Positions 35,450-43,793 of a DNA stretch of 64,000 bases are shown here, in pieces; within the stretch, counting starts at the first letter, position 1; the number at the start of each line of letters is the position of its first letter. Made by a program: the position numbers and the translations under genes. The stretch is from an uncultured Clostridium sp. Its GTDB lineage: Bacteria > Bacillota > Clostridia > TANB77 > CAG-508. The DNA lies in assembly GCA_947572725.1 (NCBI GenBank), contig CANPDB010000001.1, forward strand, positions 26,521-90,520. The letters are read 5' to 3'. A model generated the notes under the pieces. The model was not told the DNA's origin, did no database searches, and saw only the letters and a list, made by a program, of their open reading frames with translations.

Positions 35450-36441
35450 TTGTGTGCTCCTTTATATATTTCTTTTAACATATCTTCTAATTCTGCTTCT
35501 TTCATATGAATATCTTCAATTTCACAATATTTTGATATTTCTTCAACAATTTTTATAATAGTAGTTTCTTTATGATTAAATTGTATTTTTAATTTAGTAT
35601 CTGATTCTTCTAAAATTTCAACATTATCTAATTTTATATGCTTATTAGTATCTTCATTTTTATTTTGTATTACAAATTCTGCTATTACAAATTTCCCATA
35701 TATGTCTTTAAATTTTTGCTTTTCTCCATCATATATAATATTTCCTTTGTCTAAAAGAATAATTCTATCACATATATCTTCAATATCCTTTAAATCGTGT
35801 GTTGTAAGTATTACAGTTGTATTTTTTTCTTTATTAATGTCTTTTATAAATTTTCTAATATTCTCTTTTACTAAAACATCTAAACCTATTGTTGGCTCAT
35901 CAAGATAAACAATTTTTGGATTATGTAGAAAAGTAGCCGCTATTTCACATCTCATTTTTTGACCTAAGCTTAAATTTTTAACTTGTTTTTCTAGTAAATC
36001 TCCTAATTCTAATAATTCTGTAAATTTCTTTAAATTTTTTCTATACTCTCCTTCAGGAATTTTATACATTTGCTTAATAAGCCTAAAAGACTCAATTACA
36101 GGCAAATCCCACCACAACTGTGTTTTTTGCCCAAACACAGCGCCTATATTTTTATTGTTTTTTATTCTGTCTTCATATGGTACTAGTCCATTTACAACAA
36201 CATTTCCAGAAGTTGGTGTTAATATTCCTGTAAGCATTTTTATTGTAGTTGACTTTCCTGCTCCATTTTCTCCTATGTATCCTACAAGTTCTCCTTCTTC
36301 TATGTTCATATTTATTTTATTTACTGCTGTAAATTCTCTATATTTAGGCTTTATTAGATTTTTAAAATATCCTTTTAGTCCTTCTTCTTTTTCTATTATT
36401 TTGTATGTTTTTTCTAAATCTTTTACTTCTATAAGTGACAT
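35443..36441 (-). CDS. ABC transporter ATP-binding protein
   Basis: 332 residues. Walker A GENGAGKSTTIK, the signature LSLGQKMRCE, Walker B IVYLDEPTIGLD and the switch His in ILTTHDLKDIED are all intact. The C-terminal 80 residues are an accessory domain typical of exporters of this type. First gene of the three-gene operon. Confidence 0.92.
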   Translation of the reverse strand: MSLIEVKDLEKTYKIIEKEEGLKGYFKNLIKPKYREFTAVNKINMNIEEGELVGYIGENGAGKSTTIKMLTGILTPTSGNVVVNGLVPYEDRIKNNKNIGAVFGQKTQLWWDLPVIESFRLIKQMYKIPEGEYRKNLKKFTELLELGDLLEKQVKNLSLGQKMRCEIAATFLHNPKIVYLDEPTIGLDVLVKENIRKFIKDINKEKNTTVILTTHDLKDIEDICDRIILLDKGNIIYDGEKQKFKDIYGKFVIAEFVIQNKNEDTNKHIKLDNVEILEESDTKLKIQFNHKETTIIKIVEEISKYCEIEDIHMKEAELEDMLKEIYKGAHKC

Positions 36442-36532
36442 CTTTTTCTCCCTTTTAATGTATTTGTATTGATTTTCATAATATCATAGCAATGTATTAT
36501 TTTCAATTAAATTGTTAAAATAGTTTAAAATT

Positions 36533-36735
36533 AAATATAACAGTTTAAATAATATATTTCTAATAGCGCGAAGAGGATAGTATTTATATATTTTGTAGTG
36601 AGCTTGTGGGGACCGTTCAAAAATCCTCAAAAGTTCTATGAACTTTTGTTAGGATTTTTAGAATGGGGATAACGTAAAAATATATAAATACTATCCTCTG
36701 GGAGCGAGTAGTGAAATTATTAAACTGTTATATTT
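36533..36735. repeat. Full copy of dispersed repeat family 1
   Basis: 203 bases. Outer arms AATATAACAGTTTAAATAAT and its complement enclose the conserved mismatch block GCGCGAAG opposite TCTGGGAGCGAGTA. Then comes a perfect stem of over 20 bp (GAGGATAGTATTTATATATT) and an internal hairpin (AAAAGTTC/GAACTTTT). No ORF. It fills most of the 380-base gap between the ABC operon and a small gene. Confidence 0.8.
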
Positions 36736-36780
36736 TATTTTAAACAATCTAAAAACAAATTTAAAACCTAATATTATAAA

Positions 36781-36811
36781 AGGCAATACAACCATCAAGA
36801 TTATATTGCCT
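36781..36811 (-). terminator. Terminator after the 46-residue ORF
   Basis: Stem AGGCAATA/TATTGCCT, then TTTATAATATT on the minus strand. Confidence 0.65.
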
Positions 36812-36822
36812 ATATAAAATCC

Positions 36823-36963
36823 TTACATAATTCCCATTTTTTTAGCAAATTGTTTTCCTTTTTTCATCATTTTCTTTTTATTCATTGTACCATTATCTTT
36901 GTACATCATAACTAAACCTGTAGTTATTAAACCACCTATCATAACACCTTTTACAAACTTCAT
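36823..36963 (-). CDS. Small membrane protein (46 residues)
   Basis: MKFVKGVMIGGLITTGLVMM and a very basic tail (NKKKMMKKGKQFAKKMGIM). One N-terminal membrane segment. AGAGGTGAT lies 4 bases before the ATG. Small proteins of this shape are common in Clostridia. Function unknown. Confidence 0.65.
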   Translation of the reverse strand: MKFVKGVMIGGLITTGLVMMYKDNGTMNKKKMMKKGKQFAKKMGIM

Positions 36964-36981
36964 AATATCACCTCTCTTTTT

Positions 36982-37365
36982 TTATTTGTTATTTATATTA
37001 TTGGATTTTTTATACTTTTTTATGATGGAATATATTTCATTTATTGCTATAATTGCTAAAAAAATCCCAAAACATTTTCGTAAAATTCCTACATCAATAT
37101 TAATTGAAATATTTGCTCCAATAATAGCACCTAATACTCCAAATACAGAAATTATAATAGCTAGTGGAATATCTATATTTTTATTTTTTAAATTTACAAT
37201 AATTGCTACTATTGAAGTTGGTATGAAGAAAATTAAGTTTGTTGCTTGTGCTATATGTTGTTCCATTCCCATCATAATTGTGAGAAGAAAAATTAATATT
37301 GTTCCTCCTCCCATTCCTGTTCCACTTACTATTCCAGATACTAAACCTGTTAATATTTCTACCAT
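36982..37365 (-). CDS. Half-size TauE/SafE permease, second half
   Basis: 127 residues, four hydrophobic helices. EILTGLVSGIVSGTGMGGGT is the glycine-rich signature of the TauE/SafE family, whose usual members are about 250 residues with two such repeats. The adjacent gene supplies the other repeat, so the pair probably works as a heterodimer. Export of sulphite-like anions is the family role; substrate here unknown. Confidence 0.78.
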   Translation of the reverse strand: MVEILTGLVSGIVSGTGMGGGTILIFLLTIMMGMEQHIAQATNLIFFIPTSIVAIIVNLKNKNIDIPLAIIISVFGVLGAIIGANISINIDVGILRKCFGIFLAIIAINEIYSIIKKYKKSNNINNK

Positions 37366-37421
37366 TCTATTTCTCCTAATTTATTAAAATTATTAAAACT
37401 TGTAAAATTTTTTTCTCTCTT

Positions 37422-37766
37422 TTAAGTCAACATTTTAAATGATGCATAAATCAAAAAAATTGTAAAAGCTATTTTTAGTACTTTCTCTGGTAACTTTTTT
37501 AACAATTTTGCACCAATATATCCTCCAATTGCTCCGCCAATTGCACATAATAATGCAACTTTCCAATCTATATAATTCCCCTTATAATAGAAAAAACTGC
37601 TTGTTATTACCATTGGTAATATGCAAAATACTGATGTTCCCCTTGCTTTTGTATCTTCTATATTTAGCAAATGAATAAAAGCTGGAACTAATATCATTCC
37701 ACCACCTGTTGAAAATAATCCACTTACAATTCCTGCTAATATTCCAATTATAATTTTTTTTAACAT
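37422..37766 (-). CDS. Half-size TauE/SafE permease, first half
   Basis: 114 residues with GILAGIVSGLFSTGGGMILV and four helices. Precedes the other half by 56 bases. The ribosome site (AGGT) lies inside the 3' arm of a hairpin immediately upstream, so its translation may be controlled. Confidence 0.78.
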   Translation of the reverse strand: MLKKIIIGILAGIVSGLFSTGGGMILVPAFIHLLNIEDTKARGTSVFCILPMVITSSFFYYKGNYIDWKVALLCAIGGAIGGYIGAKLLKKLPEKVLKIAFTIFLIYASFKMLT

Positions 37767-37769
37767 AAT

Positions 37770-37793
37770 AAAAACCTACTTTTTAGTAGGTTT
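37770..37793 (-). promoter_or_regulatory. Hairpin covering the ribosome site of the TauE/SafE gene
   Basis: Stem AAAACCTAC/GTAGGTTTT with a T-rich 3' end. The only Shine-Dalgarno-like AGGT lies in its second arm, a few bases before the ATG at 37766. It can act as a translational block or a terminator. Confidence 0.55.
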
Positions 37794-37854
37794 TCCATTT
37801 TTTAAATTTCTTATTCAAATAATTTTACAATACAATTATAATATTAGAATATTT

Positions 37855-37882
37855 AAAGAGTTATAATATATTATAACTCTTT
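37855..37882. repeat. Palindromic core of dispersed repeat family 2
   Basis: The perfect 28-base palindrome AAAGAGTTATAATA/TATTATAACTCTTT, directly after rarA. It is the same core as in the copies at 51330-51431 and 61127-61199, and it may double as a terminator. Confidence 0.75.
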
Positions 37883-37898
37883 AATAAATATAAATAAA

Positions 37899-39131
37899 CT
37901 AAAAATCCTTGTTATAGTATTTTGTTCCTAGCATTTTGTCTGGTAAATATTGTTGTTCTACAGTGTGTCCTGGATAGTCGTGTGGATATTTATATCCTTC
38001 GCTATATCCAAGTTCTTTCATTTTTGCTATTGGTGCATTTCTTATGTGCATTGGTATTTCTCCTGTATCTTTTGTTTGTACATCTTCTATTGCTTTGTTT
38101 ATTCCTAAGTATGTTGCATTTGATTTTGGTGAGGTTGCTATATATGTGGCTGCTTCTGATAGTATTATTTTTGCTTCTGGCATTCCTACCATATGTACTG
38201 CTTGCATTGCTGCATTTGCTACTACTAGTGCATTTGGATTTGCCATTCCTACATCTTCTGAACTGCAAATCACTATTCTTCTTGCTAAAAACATTGGGTC
38301 TTCTCCTCCATTTAGTGCTCTTGCTAAATAGAATATTGCTGCATCTGGGTCAGATCCTCTCATGGATTTTATAAATGCACTTATGTTGTCATAGTGTTCT
38401 TCTCCATTTTTGTCAAATATTGCTTTTCTACTTTGCACACTATTTTTTATTACTTCGTCTGTTAAATGTATATATCCGTCTTCACTCATTGCTGTTGTTA
38501 ATGTTGCAACTTCTAATCCATTTAATGCTGTTCTTACATCTCCATTAGAAATTGCTGCAATCTTTTTTAGTGTTTCTTCTTCTATTTTTATGTTATATTC
38601 TCCAAGCCCATCTTTTCTTTCAATTGCATTTTTTAATACTTTGTAAATATCTTCTTCTGTTAATGGGTTTAATTTTATTACCATTGAACGAGATATAAGA
38701 GCTTTATTTACTTCAAAATACGGATTTTCTGTTGTTGCTCCTATTAGTATTACTGTTCCATTTTCTACATATGGTAATAATGCATCTTGTTGCAATTTAT
38801 TAAAACGATGTATCTCGTCTATAAATAAGATGCTTTTCCCTATTGGGTTTAGCATAAAGTTTTTTGTTTCTTCTATTACTTTTTTTATGTCTGCTACTCC
38901 TGCTGTTACTGCATTTATTTTGTAAAATTTGTACTTTGTTGTTTCACTAATTACTCGTGCTAGAGATGTTTTTCCGCATCCTGGAGGACCGAATAGAATG
39001 ATGCTTGATAATCTATCTGCTTTTATTGTTCTATATAATATTTTGTCTTTTCCTAAAACATGTTCTTGTCCTACATATTCATCTAGTGTTTTAGGTCTCA
39101 TTCTAAATGCCAGTGGTTCATTATTGTTCAT
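37899..39131 (-). CDS. rarA: Replication-associated recombination protein A (RarA/MgsA ATPase)
   Basis: 410 residues. Walker A GPPGCGKTSLAR, Walker B ILFIDEIHRFNKLQQDAL and sensor 1 ILIGATTENPYFEVN are intact. The C-terminal tetramerisation domain carries YKYPHDYPGHTVEQQYLPD. It acts at stalled replication forks. Lies upstream of the palindromic repeat. Confidence 0.93.
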   Translation of the reverse strand: MNNNEPLAFRMRPKTLDEYVGQEHVLGKDKILYRTIKADRLSSIILFGPPGCGKTSLARVISETTKYKFYKINAVTAGVADIKKVIEETKNFMLNPIGKSILFIDEIHRFNKLQQDALLPYVENGTVILIGATTENPYFEVNKALISRSMVIKLNPLTEEDIYKVLKNAIERKDGLGEYNIKIEEETLKKIAAISNGDVRTALNGLEVATLTTAMSEDGYIHLTDEVIKNSVQSRKAIFDKNGEEHYDNISAFIKSMRGSDPDAAIFYLARALNGGEDPMFLARRIVICSSEDVGMANPNALVVANAAMQAVHMVGMPEAKIILSEAATYIATSPKSNATYLGINKAIEDVQTKDTGEIPMHIRNAPIAKMKELGYSEGYKYPHDYPGHTVEQQYLPDKMLGTKYYNKDF

Positions 39132-39277
39132 TTTTTCTCCTCTTTTTCTTTATCTTTATCTTTGTTTTTGCAATATAGATTTAATGCATATCTTATTTGC
39201 AATTAACCTTTTCTAAGGCTATTGATTTAATCTAATTTTATTTCAATATTTATAACTCAATTTTAGATTATTTCTAT

Positions 39278-39907
39278 TTATATGCTTAGAAGATTTAGTC
39301 CTCTTTTTATTAGTTCTTCTGTACTTAGTTCTTCCTTTTCTAACTTTTCAAATACTTTTTCTATTTGCTTTTTATTATATCCTAATACTTGTAATGCTGC
39401 CATTGCTTCTGAAATTCTTGCATTATTTTGTATTGCTTCTTGTATTTTGTTGTTTGCTTTTTCAGTACTATTAATTTCATTTTTTATTGCTTCAACTTGC
39501 TGTTCTTTACTGATTTTATCTTTTAATTCTAGTATAATTCTTTGTGCTGATTTTGCTCCAATTCCTGGTATTCCTGTTAAGGTTTTTACATCTTCAGATA
39601 TAACTGCTAATGCAAATTCAGATGGTTCACAAGTTGCAAGCATTGTTAATGCTGTTTTTGCTCCTACTCCGCTTACTCCTATTAATAGTTCGAACATTTT
39701 TAATTCTTCTAATGTGTTAAATCCAAATATACTAATGTCATCTTCTCTTACTTTGTAATATGTGTGAACTTTTACTGTTTCTCCTATGTTTCCTAGTTTT
39801 TCAATTCCTACATCTGACATAAATACTTTGTATCCTAATCCTCCTACATCAATTACTATGTATCCTGTCATTTTCATTTCTAGTTTTCCTTTTATATATG
39901 CTAACAT
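39278..39907 (-). CDS. ruvA: Holliday junction DNA helicase subunit RuvA
   Basis: 209 residues. The N-terminal OB fold MLAYIKGKLEMKMTGYIVID is followed by two helix-hairpin-helix motifs (LIGVSGVGAKTALTML and LTGIPGIGAKSAQRIILELK). The C-terminal RuvB-contact domain has EAMAALQVLGYNKKQIEKV. Binds Holliday junctions. ruvB is not adjacent in the visible direction. Confidence 0.94.
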   Translation of the reverse strand: MLAYIKGKLEMKMTGYIVIDVGGLGYKVFMSDVGIEKLGNIGETVKVHTYYKVREDDISIFGFNTLEELKMFELLIGVSGVGAKTALTMLATCEPSEFALAVISEDVKTLTGIPGIGAKSAQRIILELKDKISKEQQVEAIKNEINSTEKANNKIQEAIQNNARISEAMAALQVLGYNKKQIEKVFEKLEKEELSTEELIKRGLNLLSI

Positions 39908-40034
39908 TTATTTTACCTATTCCTTGTATAATATATTTAGGTTTTTAATAACGGATTACCTATAAACCTATTTCCACTACAAGCTTATTTTCAAAGCAAT
40001 TTCATTTTACGAAGCCTTGTCTACTTATTTTAAA

Positions 40035-40589
40035 TTATATATCATAAAAGTATGTTGCTTCTAGGTCTGCTTCGTGTGTTAGTAGTGCAATTGGATATTT
40101 TTTATATGTTGCTCCAATTGCATTGTAATTTTCTTTTGGTTCTGTATAGCCCATATGCCAACGAATGGAGTATTTTTCTTCTGGTGTTAGTTTCATATAT
40201 TCTGTTATCATCATAACTGATTTTTCTCCATGTCCATATGGTATTGTGTCTTCTACTGCATAGTATGGTACTTTTTCCCATACGCCTAAAGCATTTTTTG
40301 CATTTCTATAGTCTACTTTGTAGAAATTTGTTTTGCAAATATCGTGTAAAAGTCCTATTATAATAATAGATTCTTCTGGTATTTCTATTTTTTCTATATT
40401 TGTTTCTACTTTGTGTTTTAATACTTCATATACTTTTATGCTATGTTCTGCTAACCCACCTTCATAACTTCCGTGAAATCTTGTACTTGCTGGTGCTTTA
40501 AAAAAATCTGATTTTTCTAAAAATTCTATTAGTTCTTCAATTCCTTCTCTGTCTACTTTTTTTAATAGTTCTAAAAATTGTTCTTTCAT
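40035..40589 (-). CDS. HD-domain hydrolase
   Basis: 184 residues. The HD motif is visible: GGLAEHSIKVYEVLK, then IIIIGLLHDICKTNFY, and further His (PYGHGEKSVMM, RWHMGYTE). A metal-dependent phosphohydrolase of unknown substrate. The start is uncertain: AAGGAGGG lies upstream, but the three in-frame starts at 40616, 40601 and 40589 are all at imperfect spacing. I took the last. Confidence 0.75.
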   Translation of the reverse strand: MKEQFLELLKKVDREGIEELIEFLEKSDFFKAPASTRFHGSYEGGLAEHSIKVYEVLKHKVETNIEKIEIPEESIIIIGLLHDICKTNFYKVDYRNAKNALGVWEKVPYYAVEDTIPYGHGEKSVMMITEYMKLTPEEKYSIRWHMGYTEPKENYNAIGATYKKYPIALLTHEADLEATYFYDI

Positions 40590-40847
40590 TTTTAATTTCA
40601 TTCCCTCCTTAGGCACAAATCTAGTTGAAAAACCTTTTACTTTTGCCCCTCACTTGACTTTTTTATTTTCTTATAATTTTAGGTAAAGTTATAAGAAAAA
40701 CAAATGTGATAATAGTTCCTACAACTACATTCTGCTTTTTCTTCATTTTCTTTATTGATTATATAAATATTAATTTAAAAAGTCAATACTATACGCAAAT
40801 TTTTGTTCTGTTATATGTTTTAATTTTAATTACCTGTAATTTATTTT

Positions 40848-41019
40848 CCTAATCCTTTTCCTATTTCAATATCTTTAATAAATAACATTTCTAGTTTTTT
40901 ATATTTTCTATTTCTCCACTTGATAAAAATAGATGTGTTGCCTTGATCGAATCTTCCCATACTTCTAATAATTGATTTACTAGCATTTCTGTTCTTTCTT
41001 GTATTTCAATTATTCTCAT
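40848..41019 (-). pseudogene. Remnant of a GNAT acetyltransferase
   Basis: Starts MRIIEIQERTEMLVNQLLEV and VWEDSIKATHLFLSSGEIEN, typical of the first 40 residues of a GNAT protein. It then stops (TAG at 40893) and a short in-frame tail follows. The acetyl-CoA-binding core is absent. The surrounding 40617-41050 gap holds nothing else. Confidence 0.6.
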
Positions 41020-41050
41020 ATCTATCCCCCTCATATATTGTAATTTGTAA

Positions 41051-41689
41051 TTATACTAATCTCGCTAATTCTTCTTTTACTTTTTCTAAATCACTTGAAG
41101 TTAGTACAGGAATTAAATTGTTTATTTCTTCTATACTTTTATCCCACCATTTTACTTTTTCCATTATCTCAATTAGTTCATCATCAAATCTCTTTTTAAT
41201 AACATTACAAGGATTTCCAACTGCAATATGGTATGATGGAATATCTTTTGCAACAACAGAATTAGCACCAATTATTGCTCCATCTCCAATACGAACTCCT
41301 GGCATTATCGTTACATTTTGTCCTATCCATACATCATTTCCAATAACAGTATCCCCTTTAATAGGTAAATCATTTTGTGAAGGTGGAACTTGCTCCCAAC
41401 CTTCTAATGTATAAAATGGAAATGTTGTTACTGCATTCATTTGATGATTAGCTCCGTTCATTACAAATTCAACCCCAGAAGCTATTTGACAAAACTTTCC
41501 TATAATCAATTTATCATTATTAAACTCGTAATGATGTGTTATATGACTTTCAAATTCTGTATCTGCAATATAAGTAAAATCTCCAACTATAACATTTTTA
41601 TTTTTAATAGTAGGTTTCACATATATTTCTTTATCATATCCAACTATTGGATGTATTGTATTTGGATTTGGCATTTTTCCATCTTTCAT
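41051..41689 (-). CDS. vat: Vat-like streptogramin/xenobiotic O-acetyltransferase
   Basis: 212 residues, a left-handed beta-helix enzyme. HYEFNNDKLIIGKFCQIASG, FVMNGANHQMNAVTTFPF (catalytic His), KGDTVIGNDVWIGQNVTIMP and VGNPCNVIKKRF match the Vat group that acetylates streptogramin A. CatB-type chloramphenicol acetyltransferases are the nearest alternative. Resistance is inferred from the family, not shown. GGAGAATT precedes the start. Lies in an accessory stretch. Confidence 0.82.
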   Translation of the reverse strand: MKDGKMPNPNTIHPIVGYDKEIYVKPTIKNKNVIVGDFTYIADTEFESHITHHYEFNNDKLIIGKFCQIASGVEFVMNGANHQMNAVTTFPFYTLEGWEQVPPSQNDLPIKGDTVIGNDVWIGQNVTIMPGVRIGDGAIIGANSVVAKDIPSYHIAVGNPCNVIKKRFDDELIEIMEKVKWWDKSIEEINNLIPVLTSSDLEKVKEELARLV

Positions 41690-41725
41690 ATTTTTAATTC
41701 TCCTTTACAGATTGTAATTTTGCAG

Positions 41726-42373
41726 TTACTTTATATCGTTTTCATTATCTTTCCAAAAATCATAAATTATATTTGCAAGTCCTTTTGGATTATCAATATT
41801 TACTTCGTGTCCTGCATTTTCTATAATCTTAAATTTACTATTTTGTATAACCTCATTTAGCTTTTTAGCACTTTTCATATTTATATTATCTTTTTCCTTT
41901 TCTCCACATATAATTAGTGTATTACTTTTTATATTTGGTGCTTTGTTTGGAATAGATAAATTCTTCATTGAATCTAGTAATCTAATTATATCTTTTTTAG
42001 GACACCCCATTCTTTCAAATATTCTTTTAGGCATAAATTTGTAAATAATATTTTGTATAGTAAATATAGTCTTTGGTATTTCGTATGGTGTTCCTATAAG
42101 TATTATTGAATTTATCTTTTCTGGAAATTCTGTTATATAATCAACAGCTAATACTCCACCTAATGAAAGTCCTACTAGATTTATTTTTTCGTTAAAACTA
42201 TTACAATAATCAGCAAATGTTTTATACATATTCTCATAATTCACTTGATAATTTTTTACAATAGAAAACAAATTAGGTGTTTCTACATTTATTCCATTAT
42301 TATTTAATTGATTTTTAACTTCATGCCAACTTGTTTCATCTTGTCCTAGTCCGTGAACTAAAATATTTGTCAT
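41726..42373 (-). CDS. Alpha/beta hydrolase
   Basis: 215 residues. The oxyanion region ILVHGLGQDETSWH, the nucleophile elbow GLSLGGV (Ser) and the late NAGHEVNID (His) give a complete alpha/beta hydrolase triad with an Asp between. Substrate unknown. Follows the gene order of the accessory region. Confidence 0.82.
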   Translation of the reverse strand: MTNILVHGLGQDETSWHEVKNQLNNNGINVETPNLFSIVKNYQVNYENMYKTFADYCNSFNEKINLVGLSLGGVLAVDYITEFPEKINSIILIGTPYEIPKTIFTIQNIIYKFMPKRIFERMGCPKKDIIRLLDSMKNLSIPNKAPNIKSNTLIICGEKEKDNINMKSAKKLNEVIQNSKFKIIENAGHEVNIDNPKGLANIIYDFWKDNENDIK

Positions 42374-42457
42374 TTCTTGAATCTCCTTTACTTATTGTAA
42401 TTTATCACTAGGAATAGCATATACTATATTATTAAATTTGGAAAGGATGTTGACTTT

Positions 42458-42637
42458 ATGTTTACTTTAGCTATTACAATTGTTTGTTTAATTCTGCTAA
42501 TCGTAATTATAAAATTCTTTGTTCAAGTTTACAAAGACACAAAAGAACGAGAACAGATACATAAGGAAGCAACAAAAATGCACGAAGAAAATTTACGGAC
42601 AATTGAAGAAAATCGCAGAAGATTTTTCAAAAATTAA
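42458..42637 (+). CDS. Small membrane/coiled-coil protein containing an in-frame CGG
   Basis: 59 residues: MFTLAITIVCLILLIVIIKF then a charged helix ending EENRRRFFKN. One N-terminal membrane segment. CGG at 42596-42598 would be read as Arg in this version. Its natural stop is followed 37 bases later by a terminator, which supports the unshifted reading. Codon use (CTG, ATC, CAC, CGC) differs from neighbours, so it may be a recent arrival. Confidence 0.5.
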   Translation: MFTLAITIVCLILLIVIIKFFVQVYKDTKEREQIHKEATKMHEENLRTIEENRRRFFKN

Positions 42638-42673
42638 CTTCCTCGAGAATTGGTATTACCTAACGCAACAAAA

Positions 42674-42698
42674 AGATACTCTGACTGAGTGTCTTTTT
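42674..42698 (+). terminator. Terminator of the 42458-42637 gene
   Basis: Stem AGATACTC/GAGTGTCT (one wobble pair), loop TGACT, then TTTTT. Confidence 0.75.
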
Positions 42699-42747
42699 GT
42701 AAGTCTTTATCTTTTAAATTCTTACAGCTAAAATTGTATTTTATTAC

Positions 42748-43158
42748 TTAAATGTATTTTTCTAAATACTCTTTTGCAATAGATAGTTTTGTCCTTAACT
42801 CATTTTCCCTCTTCTTCAATACTTCAACATCATCTTCCATGTTCCAATTAATCCACTCTTTTAAATTTGTTTCTATCCCATTGATAATATCTTTCCTAAA
42901 TAAATTAAAATCCATATCTATTTTTTTATATTCAACAAAATCATCATTTCTTACAATTATATATACTTCGTTAAAATAAGCACATATTATATTTTCTCTT
43001 CCTTCTTCATCAATAAAAATAGAAACAGGTAAATTACTTTTTAGACTAGAAATAAGAGAATCCAAAAAGTCCATTGGAATATCTGTTAAATAAGAACCAT
43101 TTATTGTATAGTCCCCAATATTAATATCTACCCATCCTCCATTAGGTCTACTAAACAT
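42748..43158 (-). CDS. Unknown protein, possibly immunity-like
   Basis: 136 residues with no recognised family. Beta-rich N-terminal half (NGGWVDINIGDYTINGSYL), a helical C-terminus (RENELRTKLSIAKEYLEKYI). Soluble, acidic. It is single and has its own terminator-promoter unit upstream. Confidence 0.5.
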   Translation of the reverse strand: MFSRPNGGWVDINIGDYTINGSYLTDIPMDFLDSLISSLKSNLPVSIFIDEEGRENIICAYFNEVYIIVRNDDFVEYKKIDMDFNLFRKDIINGIETNLKEWINWNMEDDVEVLKKRENELRTKLSIAKEYLEKYI

Positions 43159-43196
43159 ATTTATATCCTCCCTACAACTTACTAGCTTGTGTTTGG

Positions 43197-43240
43197 ATTA
43201 TATCATAAAAGGCAAGTAATTTTCAACTTAATTACTTGCC
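43197..43240 (-). promoter_or_regulatory. Composite terminator-promoter unit A
   Basis: Stem GGCAAGTAAT/ATTACTTGCC plus TTTT terminates the 43261 gene. The -35 TTGAAA (43226-43221) is in the hairpin loop and the -10 TATAAT (43202-43197) follows the T-run after an 18-base spacer, serving the 42748 gene. Confidence 0.7.
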
Positions 43241-43260
43241 CTACTTATTGTAATTTATCG

Positions 43261-43677
43261 CTATCTTTCATCATCTAAAATTTGTATTTTTATGACTTCT
43301 CTTAATGGTGTTGGACTAATATCATTAACTATTTCATCAGTAAAAGTAATTGATATATTGTTTCCTTCTTTCAAGTCTGAAACTTTAACTTTTTCTCCCC
43401 TCCAAGTCATATCCATATTATCATCTACTTTAAATGTAAAATTGCCTCTATAATTTATATCATTTACATCTAACCCTTTAACATTGATATGAAAACTACC
43501 ATCATTATATTGCTTAATACTTTCTATATTTGCATAAAATGTTTGACCAGATACTTTTGTAAAGGCTAAATCGTTCTTTGGTGCATTCATTTGTCCTACA
43601 AATATACCTAATACAAAACTTACTCCCATAATAATTATTATTCCTATTATAATAAGAATTTTTTGTGTACTTTTCAT
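43261..43677 (-). CDS. Membrane-anchored protein, DUF3221-like
   Basis: 138 residues: an N-terminal helix (ILIIIGIIIIMGVSFVLGIF) and an outer beta domain with NISITFTDEIVNDISPTPLR, the pattern of small secreted DUF3221-type proteins. The start at 43677 follows GAGG; the earlier ATG is too close to it. Function unknown. Confidence 0.6.
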   Translation of the reverse strand: MKSTQKILIIIGIIIIMGVSFVLGIFVGQMNAPKNDLAFTKVSGQTFYANIESIKQYNDGSFHINVKGLDVNDINYRGNFTFKVDDNMDMTWRGEKVKVSDLKEGNNISITFTDEIVNDISPTPLREVIKIQILDDER

Positions 43678-43703
43678 AGACATTCCTCTCTTTCTAATTC
43701 ATA

Positions 43704-43746
43704 ATTATAACATAAAAGGCAGATAATCTTCAACCAACTATCTGCC
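43704..43746 (-). promoter_or_regulatory. Composite terminator-promoter unit B
   Basis: Stem GGCAGATA/TATCTGCC with TTTT, -35 TTGAAG (43733-43728) inside the loop region and -10 TATAAT (43709-43704) 18 bases on. Same plan as unit A. It ends the anti-sigma gene and starts the 43261 gene. Confidence 0.7.
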
Positions 43747-43793
43747 ATAGTACAAAATTTATAAAATATCTGCATTTTTTACTACTATCTTAT

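Noticed and set aside
36533-36735. Group II intron fragment or 6S RNA
   Set aside because: No domain V-like hairpin or reverse transcriptase, and several copies occur in the window, unlike 6S RNA.
39282-39758. 158-residue plus-strand ORF opposite ruvA
   Set aside because: Antisense of a clear ruvA gene. Similar antisense ORFs at 37922, 38044, 50625 and 56389 were left out for the same reason.
42519-42731. 70-residue plus-strand ORF
   Set aside because: It is the +1 frame of the 42458-42637 gene and runs through a terminator hairpin. The unshifted reading ends naturally before it.
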